This document shows, one piece after another, positions 39,813 to 49,585 of a stretch of 64,000 bases of DNA. The stretch is from positions 2,083,501-2,147,500 of the forward strand of contig NZ_CP104992.1 of the NCBI RefSeq assembly GCF_030323265.1, in the 5' to 3' direction. Position 1 is the stretch's first letter. Each line of letters opens with the position of its first letter. A program made the position numbers and the translations under genes. Origin of the DNA: Terrirhizobium terrae. Lineage in GTDB: Bacteria > Pseudomonadota > Alphaproteobacteria > Rhizobiales > Rhizobiaceae. The notes beneath the pieces were generated by a model. It was not told the DNA's origin, searched no databases, and was given only the letters and a program-made list of their open reading frames with translations.

Positions 39813-39977
39813 TCTTCTCTCCTCTTGAATGTGACGTGAAGTCGCTGGTTTTGCTTATCTAGTGCACGGCTGTGCGGAAGCACGAGTTTTCCATAGTCTA
39901 TGATGCATAGGTGTCATGTAAGGCTTATATGACCAACTGTTCATCGGGAAAAAGTGCCGGGATTCGGGCGGGATATC

Positions 39978-41237
39978 ATGAAAGAGAAGCTGCGCGACAT
40001 CGCGGGAAAAATTATCGCAGCCGCTCGACACGAGCGCTCCATCCTGCTGCTCGTGTCGCTGGTGGCCCTGATCGCGCTTGTGGGCGGAGTTCCATGGTAC
40101 GCGGTGCTGTCCTGCTGGCTGGTGATCGTGATCGCCTGCCTCTCCCGTAGGCCGATCGTCGTCCCGGCGCCGGAGCCGTTGCCGGAAGAGGGAGATGAGG
40201 AAGAGCTTGCGGTGGATCCGCTGCCGCCCATCGCCGCGGCACTCGCCGCTCTCGACATGCCTGTCCTGGTACTCAACGATGAGGCGATCGTGCTGTCGCA
40301 GAACAAGGCCGCCGAACGGGCTTTGGGCTCGCTGCCTCTCGATGCGCATCTTTCCGCCCGGCTGCGCTCTCCCGGCATTCTCGATATGGTCAACGAGACG
40401 ATCGCGACCGGCGAGGCGAACCAGATCGAGCATTCCGAACGGCTTCCGTCCGAGCGCGTCTATATTGTAAGGATCGCGCCGATGGATGCCGATCCTGCCG
40501 GTGTCTCGCAGAGGCTTTATCTTCTTTCCTTCCGGGATATTTCCGAGCTGCGTCGTATCGACCGCATGCGTTCCGACTTCGTCGCCAATGCCAGTCATGA
40601 ATTGCGCACGCCCTTGGCGTCATTGCGAGGCTTCATCGAAACCCTGCAGGGGCCGGCGAAATCCGATCCCACGGCCCAGGACCGCTTCCTCGGCATCATG
40701 TTCGACCAGGCCACTCGTATGAGCCGCCTCGTCGACGACCTCCTGTCGCTCTCGAGGCTGGAGCTCAAATCCCATATCGCGCCCGACCAAAGTGTCGACC
40801 TGAAGCCACTGATCGGCCATGTCCGCGACGCCCTGCTGCCGCTAGCTGAAGATCTCGGCGTGGAAATCCGCCTTCACCTGCCAGAAAACGGCGTCGAGGT
40901 AATGGGCGACCGGGACGAGCTGATCGAGGTCATCGAAAATCTCATCGAGAACGCCTGCAAATACGGACAGGAGGGCAAGTTCGTCGATGTCTATCTGCGC
41001 GGTGGCGGCTCTCAGCCGGCCGAGGTGAGCGTCGTCGATCGTGGCCCGGGTATTCCCGCCGAGCACGTTCCGCGTCTAACCGAGCGTTTCTATCGGGTTA
41101 GTGTTGCAGACAGCCGTTCCAAGAAGGGGACGGGGCTGGGGCTTGCTATCGTCAAACATATCCTGACGAGGCATCGCGCTCGCTTGATCGTGAAGTCGCG
41201 TTTGGGGACTGGTTCCGAGTTTACCGTAAGATTTTGA
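39978..41237 (+). CDS. phoR: phosphate regulon sensor histidine kinase
   Basis: The membrane sensor kinase of the phosphate-starvation response. It is 419 residues with two closely spaced N-terminal helices (about 21-55), an acidic linker, a PAS-like domain (85-195) and a HisKA box NASHELRTPLASL with His207. The ATPase domain has ENLIENACKYG, DRGPGIP and GTGLGLAI. Its partner PhoB is encoded at the far end of the cluster. The ATG at 39978 has GGGCGGGATATC upstream. Confidence 0.95.
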   Translation: MKEKLRDIAGKIIAAARHERSILLLVSLVALIALVGGVPWYAVLSCWLVIVIACLSRRPIVVPAPEPLPEEGDEEELAVDPLPPIAAALAALDMPVLVLNDEAIVLSQNKAAERALGSLPLDAHLSARLRSPGILDMVNETIATGEANQIEHSERLPSERVYIVRIAPMDADPAGVSQRLYLLSFRDISELRRIDRMRSDFVANASHELRTPLASLRGFIETLQGPAKSDPTAQDRFLGIMFDQATRMSRLVDDLLSLSRLELKSHIAPDQSVDLKPLIGHVRDALLPLAEDLGVEIRLHLPENGVEVMGDRDELIEVIENLIENACKYGQEGKFVDVYLRGGGSQPAEVSVVDRGPGIPAEHVPRLTERFYRVSVADSRSKKGTGLGLAIVKHILTRHRARLIVKSRLGTGSEFTVRF

Positions 41238-41299
41238 CATATAATATTGATGCTGCACAGCTGTGCTGAGTATTTATAAAGCAAAAACAGATACTTAAT

Positions 41300-41317
41300 T
41301 TGTCACAAATGTTTCAT
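41300..41317 (+). promoter_or_regulatory. Pho box upstream of pstS
   Basis: TTGTCACAAATGTTTCAT matches the rhizobial PhoB-binding consensus CTGTCAT-AAAT-CTGTCAT at 14 of 18 positions with correct half-site spacing. It lies about 112 bases before the pstS start. A further TGACAT is at 41323. Confidence 0.7.
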
Positions 41318-41429
41318 CGAAGTGACATAAAAGCTAGGGCCAACGGCCGCTATGACGAGCGGGCCGAAGCCGGCAAGCGCGAAAGCCGGCGATAAACGCT
41401 TTCACAAACCCCATCATGGGAGAACTTCG

Positions 41430-42464
41430 ATGAACATGTTGAAACTTTCCGCAGCGGCCCTCGTCGCCTCTGTAGCCTTTGCTGGCGCTGCCGCTGCGCG
41501 CGACCAGGTTCAGGTTGCCGGCTCCTCCACCGTTCTTCCGTATGCGAAGATCGTTGCTGAGACCTTTGCCGAGACCTTCCCGAACTTCAAGGCTCCGGTC
41601 GTCGAGTCCGGCGGCACCGGCGGTGGTCTGAAGGCGTTCTGCTCTGGCGTTGGCGAAGGCACGATCGACGTTGCTAACGCTTCGCGCGCCATCAAGAAGG
41701 ACGAGCTGGAAGCCTGTAAGGCTGCTGGCGTTGCCGACGTTCAGGAAATCCGCATCGGTTACGACGGCATCGTCTTCGCTGCAGATAGCTCCAACGGCGA
41801 CATGAAGATCGAGCCGAAGGACCTCTACAAGGCTCTCGCAGCTGAAGTTGTTGTAGACGGCAAGCTCGTTGCCAACCCCTACAAGAACTGGTCGGACATC
41901 AACGCTACCCTGCCGAAGGGTCCGATTGCTGCCTACATCCCGGGCTCCAAGCACGGCACCCGCGAAGTCTTCGAAGAAAAGATCATGGCTGAAGGCTGCA
42001 AGGAAGCCGGCGCCACTGACGTCATCAAGGCTGCCATCACCGACGCCAAGCAGGCTGCTGCCAAGTGCGTTGCCATCCGTAAGGACGGCGTTGCTGTAGA
42101 CATCGACGGCGACTACACCGAGACCCTGGCACGTATTGCTGCCAACAAGACCGGTCTTGGCGTATTCGGCCTGGCCTTCTACGAAAACAACATGGACAAG
42201 CTGAAGGTTGCGACCGTTTCGGACGTCGTTCCGTCGACCGAAACCATCTCCGGCGGCACCTATCCGGTTTCCCGTCCGCTGTACTTCTACGTCAAGAAGG
42301 CTCACCTGGGCGTTATCCCGGGCCTGAAGGAATACGTAGAATTCTTCATCTCTGACGACATGGTTGGCCCGGAAGGCCCGCTCGCCGAATACGGCCTGGT
42401 TGCCGCTCCGGACGACCAGCGCGAAGCAGTCCGCAAGGACTTCGAAGCCGGCAAGACCATGTAA
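41430..42464 (+). CDS. pstS: phosphate ABC transporter substrate-binding protein
   Basis: A periplasmic phosphate-binding protein of 344 residues. A signal peptide (MNMLKLSAAALVASVAFAGA, cleavage about residue 23) is followed by VAGSSTVLPYAKIVAETFAE and ESGGTGGGLKAFCSG, the phosphate-binding Ser/Thr/Gly stretches. Codon use differs from neighbours, with many GCT and GTT codons, as expected for a highly expressed gene. The ATG at 41430 has GGGAGAACTTCG upstream. A strong hairpin follows the stop. Confidence 0.96.
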   Translation: MNMLKLSAAALVASVAFAGAAAARDQVQVAGSSTVLPYAKIVAETFAETFPNFKAPVVESGGTGGGLKAFCSGVGEGTIDVANASRAIKKDELEACKAAGVADVQEIRIGYDGIVFAADSSNGDMKIEPKDLYKALAAEVVVDGKLVANPYKNWSDINATLPKGPIAAYIPGSKHGTREVFEEKIMAEGCKEAGATDVIKAAITDAKQAAAKCVAIRKDGVAVDIDGDYTETLARIAANKTGLGVFGLAFYENNMDKLKVATVSDVVPSTETISGGTYPVSRPLYFYVKKAHLGVIPGLKEYVEFFISDDMVGPEGPLAEYGLVAAPDDQREAVRKDFEAGKTM

Positions 42465-42472
42465 TGAACGAT

Positions 42473-42497
42473 CCGGCGCCGCCCTTGGCGGCGCCGG
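42473..42497 (+). terminator. stem-loop between pstS and pstC
   Basis: A perfect 10-base stem CCGGCGCCGC/GCGGCGCCGG with a 5-base loop, starting 8 bases after the pstS stop, followed by TTTCTC. It probably gives partial termination or 3'-end protection so pstS is made in excess over pstCAB. Confidence 0.65.
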
Positions 42498-42639
42498 TTT
42501 CTCGGCCTCACGGCCGCTGCCCTCGCAAGGCAGGCCTCAAGGGCAAGTCCTAAGTTGGGCATTTGCGAATAATTCGGTTCCGGTGATGGGATTTGTGCGG
42601 TAGTGGCTGCCGCCGATGGCGGTAGGCCGGGGGATTGTG

Positions 42640-44123
42640 ATGAGCACACCATTGATCTTGTTGATTTTGGCGATCATTGCGATCGTCTGTTACGTCGTCG
42701 GGACGCGTCACGCGCTGGCAATCGCCGGCGGCGTGTCCTCAAGCTGCATTCCCGACCCGGCTATTACGGCACGTTCGTTGCGCTCTGCGCCGTTCTGCCC
42801 GCGGCCATTCTTCTGGCCGCCTGGCTTATCGCCAGCCCGCTCTACATCAATTCCACCATCCGTGACGGCTTTCCGGCAGACGTGAAGGCCAAGTCCGAGG
42901 CGGAGCAGGGCCTCGCTTTCGGCATGATCAGCTCCGTCGCCCGCGGCATGGATGTCCTGACGCTCGAGGAAATCGATCGCGTCGGCGCCAACCCTGCCGA
43001 GCTGCGCTCAGCGCTCGGTGCCAAGGGCCTGCCGCTGGCGGGTGATCCCGAGCCCTATATGGTCGAATCCGCTGGTGATCTGAACGCGATGACCAAGATC
43101 AGCAACCGGGTGATGACCGCCCTCGTGCTGATCGTCGCTCTCGCCGGTGCCGGTTTCTCTTATACCCGCATCTCGCCCCGCTTCCGCGCCCGCAACAGGG
43201 TGGAACGGGTGGTTCTTGGTGCTCTCGTGCTCGCTTCGTCGATCGCGATCGTCACCACGATCGGTATCGTCCTGTCGATGCTGACGGAAGCCGGCCATTT
43301 CTTCGGCCGCGTTCCCGCCTGGGAATTCTTCTTCGGCACGGTTTGGGATCCGCGCTTTGCCGCTGCCGGTGCTGCAGCGTCGGAAGGCCAGTTCGGTCTG
43401 ATCCCGCTCCTGCTCGGCACGCTTTACATCGGCTTCGTCGCCATGCTCGTCGCCGTTCCGGTCGGCCTGTTCTCGGCGATCTACATGGCCGAATATGCAT
43501 CGCCGAAGGTTCGCTCCATCGCCAAGCCGCTGCTTGAGGTTCTGGCCGGTATCCCGACGATCGTCTACGGCTTCTTCGCACTGACCACCGTCGGTCCGTT
43601 CCTGCGTGATCTTTCGTCCAGCATCAACGGCATCGCCACCGGCGATTTCGCCAACTTCATCCAGGCTCAGTCGGTTCTGACGGCAGGCTTCGTCATGGGC
43701 ATCATGCTAATCCCCTACGTCTCCTCGCTGTCGGACGACATCATCACCGCCGTGCCGCGTGCCCTGCGTGACGGTTCGCTCGGTCTCGGCGCCACCAAGT
43801 CGGAGACGATCAAGAAGGTCGTCATGCCGGCTGCTCTGCCGGGTGTCGTCGGCGCGCTTCTGATGACGGCCTCTCGCGCCATCGGCGAGACCATGATCGT
43901 GGTTCTGGCCGCAGGTGTTGCCGCCCGCATGCAGCTCAACCCGTTCGAGCCGATGACCACGGTGACCGTCAAGATCGTCAGCCAGCTGACGGGCGACCTT
44001 GAATTCACCTCGCCGCAGACGCTCGTCGCCTTCGCACTCGGCATCACGCTGTTTGCCATCACGCTTTGCCTCAACATCTACGCGCTCTTCATTGTGCGCA
44101 AATACCGGGAGCAGTACGAATGA
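42640..44123 (+). CDS. pstC: phosphate ABC transporter permease PstC, frameshifted near N-terminus
   Basis: An inner-membrane permease of the Pst phosphate importer. The N-terminus MSTPLILLILAIIAIVCYVV starts at ATG 42640 (CCGGGGG upstream) in one frame. After about 42727-42735 the protein continues in the next frame as RVLKLHSRPGYYGTFVALCA; one missing base between GGCGGC and GTGTCC explains it. The rest (about 460 residues) is intact, with the EAA-loop region PRALRDGSLGLGATKSETIKKVVMPAALPG. It is of the longer rhizobial PstC type with an inserted periplasmic segment. The stop overlaps pstA (ATGA). Confidence 0.92.
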
Positions 44124-45435
44124 CCGACGTGGTTTCCTCCCCGCCGGCGTCCTGGCGAAGCCCGCCCGTCGCGACATCGGCATCAAGCGCCGCTACGCCG
44201 CAGAACGCCGCTTCCGTGCCTATGGCATCGCAGCGCTCTCCTTCGGCATCCTCTTCCTGTTCATCCTGCTCTACTCGGTGGTCTCCAAAGGCTACACCGC
44301 ATTCCAGCAGACTATGATCACCGTTCCGGTCGAGTTCTCCGAGCAGATCATCGACAAGGACAATGAGCGTGCCACCGATCCGACCAAGCTAATGACCGCC
44401 AATTATCCGGTCGTCGCCCGCAACGCCTTGGCCAAGGTGCTCGGCGTTGCCGAAAACGATCGACAGGGCCTGCGTGCCGTCAACCAGATGATCTCGGACG
44501 GCGTCCGTGGCCAGCTGCGCGACATGGTTATCGCCAACCCGCAGATCATCGGCACGACCCAGACGGTTTCGCTTCTTGCCGCCGGTGACATCGACAGCGC
44601 CTGGAAGGGCCAGATCGACCTCACCGTTCCGGAGAACAACCGCAAGATTTCCGACCAGCAGGTCGGCTGGATGAACCAGCTTGCTGAAAGCGGTGCGCTG
44701 GCCAAGCATTTCAACGGCGGCATCTTCGTCAACGGCAACTCCAGCCGTCCGGAAGCGGCCGGCGTCGGCGTCGCCCTGATCGGCTCCTTCTATATGATGC
44801 TGATCGTGCTGGTGCTCTCGTTGCCGATCGGCGTCGCTGCCTCGATCTACCTCGAGGAATTCGCCCCGAAGAACAAGTTCACCGACCTGATCGAGGTGAA
44901 CATCAACAATCTCGCGGCCGTGCCCTCAATCGTCTATGGTCTGCTCGGTCTTGCGGTATTCATCAACTTCATGGGCCTGCCGCGCTCGGCCTCGCTGGTC
45001 GGCGGCCTGGTGCTCACCCTGATGACCCTGCCGACGATCATCATCGCCACCCGCGCGGCGCTGAAGGCGGTTCCGCCGTCGATCCGCGCGGCAGCTCTCG
45101 GCCTCGGCGCCTCGAAGATGCAGACCATCTTCCATCACGTCCTGCCGCTTGCCATGCCGGGCATTCTCACCGGCACGATCATCGGCCTGGCGCACGCGCT
45201 CGGCGAAACTGCGCCGCTCCTCCTGATCGGCATGGTCGCCTTCGTCGCCAACTATCCGACGACTCCGATGGACCCGTCCACGGCCCTGCCGGTTCAGATC
45301 TACATGTGGGCGAACGAGGCGGAACGCGCGTTCGTCGAAAGAACATCGGGAGCGATCATTATCCTGCTCCTGTTCCTGGTTGTCATGAATGTTGGTGCAA
45401 TTCTGTTGCGGCGGCGCTTCGAACGCCGGTGGTAG
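44120..45435 (+). CDS. pstA: phosphate ABC transporter permease PstA, frameshifted near N-terminus
   Basis: The second permease of the Pst importer. Translation from ATG 44120 (overlapping the pstC stop) gives MTDVVSSP, and the conserved body RRDIGIKRRYAAERRF... lies in another frame. Adding one C to the run at 44139-44142 joins them as SSPAGVLAKPARRDIG. The body has about six membrane helices and the EAA loop RAAALGLGASKMQTIFHHVLPLAMPG. About 438 residues when corrected. Confidence 0.92.
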
Positions 45436-45447
45436 GAGATCGACACA

Positions 45448-46263
45448 ATGAATATGTTGTCAGAAGCAGCAGTTGAAAAGGCTCTGGACAAGAAGATGAA
45501 TGACGTTGCGTACAAGATGATTGGCAAGGACGTATCGGTTTATTACGGCGAGAAGCGCGCGCTTTTCGACGTGAACCTCAACGTCCGCGAAAACACCGTT
45601 ACCGCGCTGATCGGCCCGTCGGGCTGCGGCAAGTCGACCTTCCTGCGGACACTGAACCGCATGAACGACACGATCGAGAACTGCAAGGTGACCGGCAAGA
45701 TCACGCTGGACAGCGACGATATCTACGACAAGGAAATCGACGTCGTGGAACTTCGCGCCCGCGTCGGCATGGTCTTCCAGAAGCCGAACCCGTTCCCGAA
45801 GTCGATCTACGAGAACATCGCCTACGGCCCGCGCATCCACGGTCTCGCCCGCAACAAGGCAGACATGGACGCGATCGTCGAGGCATCGCTCCAGCGCGCC
45901 GGCCTCTGGTCGGAAGTCAAGGATCGCCTGCATGAAGGCGGTACCGGTCTCTCGGGCGGTCAGCAGCAGCGTCTCTGCATCGCTCGCGCGGTTGCCGTTT
46001 CGCCGGAAGTCATCCTGATGGACGAGCCCTGTTCGGCGCTCGACCCGATCGCGACGGCCAAGGTCGAGGAACTCATCCACGAGCTTCGCGCCAATTACAC
46101 GATCGTCATCGTCACCCACTCCATGCAGCAGGCAGCACGCGTTTCCCAGCGTACAGCCATGTTCCACCTCGGCCAGCTGGTCGAGGAGAACGATACGGAC
46201 AAGATGTTCACCAATCCGGATGACCAGCGCACCCAGGATTACATCATGGGCCGCTTCGGCTGA
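45448..46263 (+). CDS. pstB: phosphate ABC transporter ATP-binding protein
   Basis: The ATPase of the Pst importer. It is 271 residues with Walker [10 protein letters not shown], signature LSGGQQQR, Walker [14 protein letters not shown] and H-loop VTHSMQQ. It lies 12 bases after pstA with TAGGAGATCGACAC upstream of the ATG. Confidence 0.97.
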   Translation: MNMLSEAAVEKALDKKMNDVAYKMIGKDVSVYYGEKRALFDVNLNVRENTVTALIGPSGCGKSTFLRTLNRMNDTIENCKVTGKITLDSDDIYDKEIDVVELRARVGMVFQKPNPFPKSIYENIAYGPRIHGLARNKADMDAIVEASLQRAGLWSEVKDRLHEGGTGLSGGQQQRLCIARAVAVSPEVILMDEPCSALDPIATAKVEELIHELRANYTIVIVTHSMQQAARVSQRTAMFHLGQLVEENDTDKMFTNPDDQRTQDYIMGRFG

Positions 46264-46310
46264 TCGCTCGATCAGCACGGTCGCCTGCTACGGATCTTGA
46301 GGACAAGAAG

Positions 46311-47024
46311 ATGGTTTCATCGCATATCCTGTCGGCTTACGACGAAGAACTGAAATACCTGCGCCGCCGCATTTCCGAAATGGGCGGTCTGGCCGAGCAG
46401 ATGTGCGGTGATGCCGTGCGCGCTCTGGTCAATTCCGATGCGGCTCTCGCCCAGAAGGTCATCTCCGACGACGTGATCCTCGATCACGCCGAGCGCGAGA
46501 TCGGCGACAAGGCGATCGTCACCATCGCGCGCCGCCAGCCGGTGGCAAGCGACCTGCGCGAAATCATCGGTTCGCTGCGTATTGCAGCCGATCTGGAACG
46601 CGTCGGCGACCTTGGCAAGAACACCGCCAAGCGCGTCATCGCCGTCCAGGGCACCGGCGTTCCTCGCAAGCTCGCTCGCGGTCTGGAGCATCTCTCCGAC
46701 CTCGCCATGGTGCAGCTCAAGGAAGTGCTCGACGTCTATGCCAGCCGTTCGGCCGAAAAGGCGGAAGCCATCCGCGCCCGCGATGAAGAGATCGACGCGA
46801 TGTACACCTCGCTGTTCCGCGAACTCCTCACCTATATGATGGAGGATCCGCGCAACATCACCACCTGCACCCATCTCCTGTTCTGCGCCAAGAACATCGA
46901 GCGCATCGGTGACCACGCGACCAACATCGCCGAGACCATCTACTACATGACGACCGGCGCGCAGCCGGAGGGCGAACGTCCGAAGGACGACACCTCGAAC
47001 ACGGTCGGCGCGCTCGCCGACTAA
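46311..47024 (+). CDS. phoU: phosphate signalling protein PhoU
   Basis: Connects the Pst transporter to PhoR and restrains the response when phosphate is plentiful. It is 237 residues, two PhoU three-helix repeats with metal-binding E/D motifs (DHAEREIGDKAI; RDEEIDAMYTSLFRELL) and RIAADLERVGDLGKN / KNIERIGDHATNIAE. GAGGACAAGAAG precedes the ATG. Confidence 0.97.
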   Translation: MVSSHILSAYDEELKYLRRRISEMGGLAEQMCGDAVRALVNSDAALAQKVISDDVILDHAEREIGDKAIVTIARRQPVASDLREIIGSLRIAADLERVGDLGKNTAKRVIAVQGTGVPRKLARGLEHLSDLAMVQLKEVLDVYASRSAEKAEAIRARDEEIDAMYTSLFRELLTYMMEDPRNITTCTHLLFCAKNIERIGDHATNIAETIYYMTTGAQPEGERPKDDTSNTVGALAD

Positions 47025-47096
47025 GTGCTGGTAGGGGCCTTCCAAGGTCCCCGCCAAGGCCCCCGGGCCCAGGTAATGTGACGGAGCAGAAACGAA

Positions 47097-47780
47097 ATGC
47101 AGCCAAGAATTGCTGTCGTGGAAGACGAGGAGGCGCTGAGCGTCCTCCTCCGTTATAACCTTGAGGCCGAAGGCTATGAGGTCGAGACAATCCTCAGGGG
47201 TGACGAAGCCGAGATCAGGCTGCAGGAACGGGCGCCTGATCTGCTGCTCCTCGATTGGATGCTGCCGGGCGTTTCCGGCATCGAGCTCTGCCGTCGCCTG
47301 CGCATGCGGCCCGAAACCGAGCGCCTGCCGATCATCATGCTGACGGCACGCGGTGAGGAAAGTGAGCGCGTGCGCGGTCTTGCCACCGGCGCCGACGACT
47401 ATGTGGTCAAGCCCTTCTCCACGCCGGAACTGATGGCCCGCGTCAAGGCGATGCTGCGTCGCGCCAAGCCGGAAGTCCTGTCCAGCGTCCTGCGCTGCGG
47501 CGATATCGAGCTCGACCGCGAGACCCATCGCGTTCACCGCAAGACCCGCGAAGTGCGCCTCGGCCCGACGGAATTCCGACTGCTGGAATTCCTGATGACC
47601 TCGCCGGGCCGCGTCTTCTCCCGCTCGCAGCTGCTGGATGGCGTCTGGGGCCACGACATCTATGTCGACGAACGTACCGTCGACGTCCATGTTGGCCGCC
47701 TGCGCAAAGCGCTGAACTTCTCCAACATGCAGGATGTCATCCGCACCGTCCGCGGTGCCGGCTATTCGATGGAAGCCTGA
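47097..47780 (+). CDS. phoB: phosphate regulon response regulator
   Basis: The DNA-binding regulator that activates Pho-box promoters. It is 227 residues. The receiver domain has the acidic pocket VEDEE, phosphoacceptor Asp53 in LLDWMLPG, switch Thr in MLTARG and Lys in DDYVVKPFS. The winged-helix OmpR-type output domain is at about 130-225 (GVWGHDIYVDERTVDVHVGRLRKAL). GGAGCAGAAACGA precedes the ATG. Confidence 0.97.
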   Translation: MQPRIAVVEDEEALSVLLRYNLEAEGYEVETILRGDEAEIRLQERAPDLLLLDWMLPGVSGIELCRRLRMRPETERLPIIMLTARGEESERVRGLATGADDYVVKPFSTPELMARVKAMLRRAKPEVLSSVLRCGDIELDRETHRVHRKTREVRLGPTEFRLLEFLMTSPGRVFSRSQLLDGVWGHDIYVDERTVDVHVGRLRKALNFSNMQDVIRTVRGAGYSMEA

Positions 47781-47804
47781 TCCCTCGAAGTCGTATTTCC
47801 AATG

Positions 47805-47843
47805 AATTCAGCCCGGGAGAGGTCGTCGCTCCCGGGCTGAATT
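47805..47843 (+). terminator. stem-loop terminator ending the pho-pst cluster
   Basis: A perfect 15-base stem AATTCAGCCCGGGAG/CTCCCGGGCTGAATT with a 9-base loop, followed by GTTTCT, 25 bases after phoB. It probably also serves the convergent PACE gene. Confidence 0.8.
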
Positions 47844-47861
47844 GTTTCTGCGGACGGCCGA

Positions 47862-48296
47862 CTACGCTTCAGCCTTCTCCTGCCATTCCGGCAGCGGGAA
47901 CACCCGGTCATAGGTCCAGTTGAAGACGAAGGCATAGACCAGGTAGAAGAGCGCAAACGAGATATCCATCACCAGCGCATGCCAGAGGGTCACGCCGAGA
48001 TACCAGGCGATGAAGGGCAAAAGCACGACCAGTAGCCCAAGCTCGAACAGGACGGTATGGACGACGCGGATGGGAAGCGTCTTCTCCGTGCTCCCGCGCA
48101 GCCTCTGCATCAGATGGTCGAAGCCGAGATTGTAGACATAATTGAAGATCGTCGCGAGCGTCGACGAGACGACGCCGATGACACCCATATGATCGAGCGG
48201 TACGCCGAAGACGAATGCGCTGAACGGAATGAACAGAGCAAGTCCAATGATCTCGAAGCTGATGGCGTGACGAATGCGGTCGCGTGCGGTGCGCAT
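47862..48296 (-). CDS. PACE-family efflux transporter
   Basis: A small inner-membrane protein of 144 residues with four helices arranged as two bacterial transmembrane pair units, starting MRTARDRIRHAISFEIIGLAL and containing IFNYVYNLGFDHL and SFALFYLVYAFVFNWTYDRVF. These fit the proteobacterial antimicrobial compound efflux family (AceI-like), which exports chlorhexidine or polyamines. I chose the ATG at 48296; the longer frame from 48425 adds a non-membrane leader. Confidence 0.85.
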   Translation of the reverse strand: MRTARDRIRHAISFEIIGLALFIPFSAFVFGVPLDHMGVIGVVSSTLATIFNYVYNLGFDHLMQRLRGSTEKTLPIRVVHTVLFELGLLVVLLPFIAWYLGVTLWHALVMDISFALFYLVYAFVFNWTYDRVFPLPEWQEKAEA

Positions 48297-48442
48297 ATTC
48301 TCTGACCCCGTGGGTTCTGCCGGGTCGTCCCGGTGATGATGCCCATTCTGGGGGAGGTCGTCCTCACACCACCTAAATAGGAAATCCGTCTCTGATGGGC
48401 AAGGGTTGGCTGGCATGGCCGCCATGCGCGCAAGGCATAAGC

Positions 48443-48964
48443 TCAGTCAGTTTCGGGCAGGCAGTCAGGCGGTATCGGGAAGCGGTTGCTGGCGATTTCG
48501 TCCTTGCCGAGCGGCGCTCGCTGCAGAACCTGCCTGTAGTTCGAGTGGACGCGATCGCCGAAATCTTCTGAAATCCCCGCCATGGTCTGGATCGTCGGAT
48601 ACATCCAGTTCCAACGCGAGTAGCCGAGGGTCCCATGCCCTGAACGGCGCACCTCGGCTTCTTCTTTGCCATAGATGAAGGACGCCTGAGCGAAGATCAG
48701 GATGAAGGCTGCGTCATCGGGCGAGAGGTTGCGTTCGCGCCAGTATTCCACGCCACGCTCTTCGCAGGCGATCTCGTAGGTGTCGTCACGATGTTCAACA
48801 TAGAGCGAGCCGTCGCCGCGCGGGCTGCGCTCGATCCGAGCCAGAGGAGATCTGGATGTCCGCTGCCAAAGAGCGTCGATATGCGCCTGCAGCAGGTCGA
48901 TCGCATCGGGTGCATGTCTGGCGCCGGACTCTTGCTTCCGGCGGAAGAAACCGAACGGCATCAT
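48443..48964 (-). CDS. conserved hypothetical protein
   Basis: Not recognised. A 173-residue soluble, charged protein (MMPFGFFRRKQESGARHAPD... to RFPIPPDCLPETD) with a DDTYEIACEERGVEYWRERNLSPDDAAFIL middle section and no signal or membrane segment. The ATG at 48964 has GGGGA six bases upstream. It lies downstream of gcrA on the same strand, separated by gcrA's terminator. Confidence 0.6.
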   Translation of the reverse strand: MMPFGFFRRKQESGARHAPDAIDLLQAHIDALWQRTSRSPLARIERSPRGDGSLYVEHRDDTYEIACEERGVEYWRERNLSPDDAAFILIFAQASFIYGKEEAEVRRSGHGTLGYSRWNWMYPTIQTMAGISEDFGDRVHSNYRQVLQRAPLGKDEIASNRFPIPPDCLPETD

Positions 48965-48992
48965 CAAGTGTCCCCGACGTCGTGGATCAAAC

Positions 48993-49026
48993 AAAAAAGC
49001 CGCCTGCGATATGCGCTGGCGGCTTT
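48993..49026 (-). terminator. intrinsic terminator of gcrA
   Basis: On the minus strand a perfect 9-base stem AAAGCCGCC/GGCGGCTTT with a 13-base loop is followed by TTTG. Confidence 0.75.
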
Positions 49027-49051
49027 CGATCTCATCCTCGTATCGCTCGGA

Positions 49052-49585
49052 TCAGGCCCGGGCTGCCGCAGCCTTGCGGCGATCGTGAACCGGCTGATAG
49101 GCCAGCTTGGCGTGATAGGTGCAGTAGGGCGAATTGTCCGGGCTTTCGCAGCCGCAGAAGTGGAAGTCATCGGTCAGCGGATCACCGACCGGCCACTTGC
49201 AGGTGCGTTCGGTGAGTTCGGTCAGGGCCAGCTTGCGCGAGATCGGCAGCACGACGTTGGATGCCGGACGATAGACCAGTTCCTGCGAAGCCTCGAACTC
49301 GACCTCTTCCTTGAGCGCCGTTGCGCCGACCGGACGAGCCACCGTGCGGGTGGCCGGACGGGCTGCAAAAGTCTGCGGGCGCGGCGCTGCAGCCGGGCGC
49401 TTTGCAGCGCGGTTGGTAGAAACGGTGCCGCCGGCTTTCGCTCGGCCCGGAAGGTTCAGGCGATGGACCTTGCCGATCACGGCATTGCGGCTTACACCGC
49501 CAAGTTGTGCCGCGATCTGGCTGGCGCTCAGGCCTTCCGACCAAAGTCTCTTGAGTTTTTCAACGCGCTCGTCCGTCCAGTTCAT
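49052..49585 (-). CDS. gcrA: cell cycle regulator GcrA
   Basis: An alphaproteobacterial sigma70-associated regulator that acts preferentially at CcrM-methylated GANTC promoters. It is 177 residues. The N-terminal DNA-binding domain is MNWTDERVEKLKRLWSEGLS with AAQLGGVSRNAVIGKVHRL, followed by an Ala/Pro/Arg linker and a C-terminal sigma-binding domain RTCKWPVGDP, FHFCG and YCTYHAKLAYQP with conserved cysteines. Its upstream region carries a dense GANTC cluster. Confidence 0.95.
   Translation of the reverse strand: MNWTDERVEKLKRLWSEGLSASQIAAQLGGVSRNAVIGKVHRLNLPGRAKAGGTVSTNRAAKRPAAAPRPQTFAARPATRTVARPVGATALKEEVEFEASQELVYRPASNVVLPISRKLALTELTERTCKWPVGDPLTDDFHFCGCESPDNSPYCTYHAKLAYQPVHDRRKAAAARA

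Noticed and set aside
39905..39935. Second Pho box before phoR (GTGTCATGTAAGGCTTAT)
   Set aside because: Only the first half-site fits; the second matches poorly.
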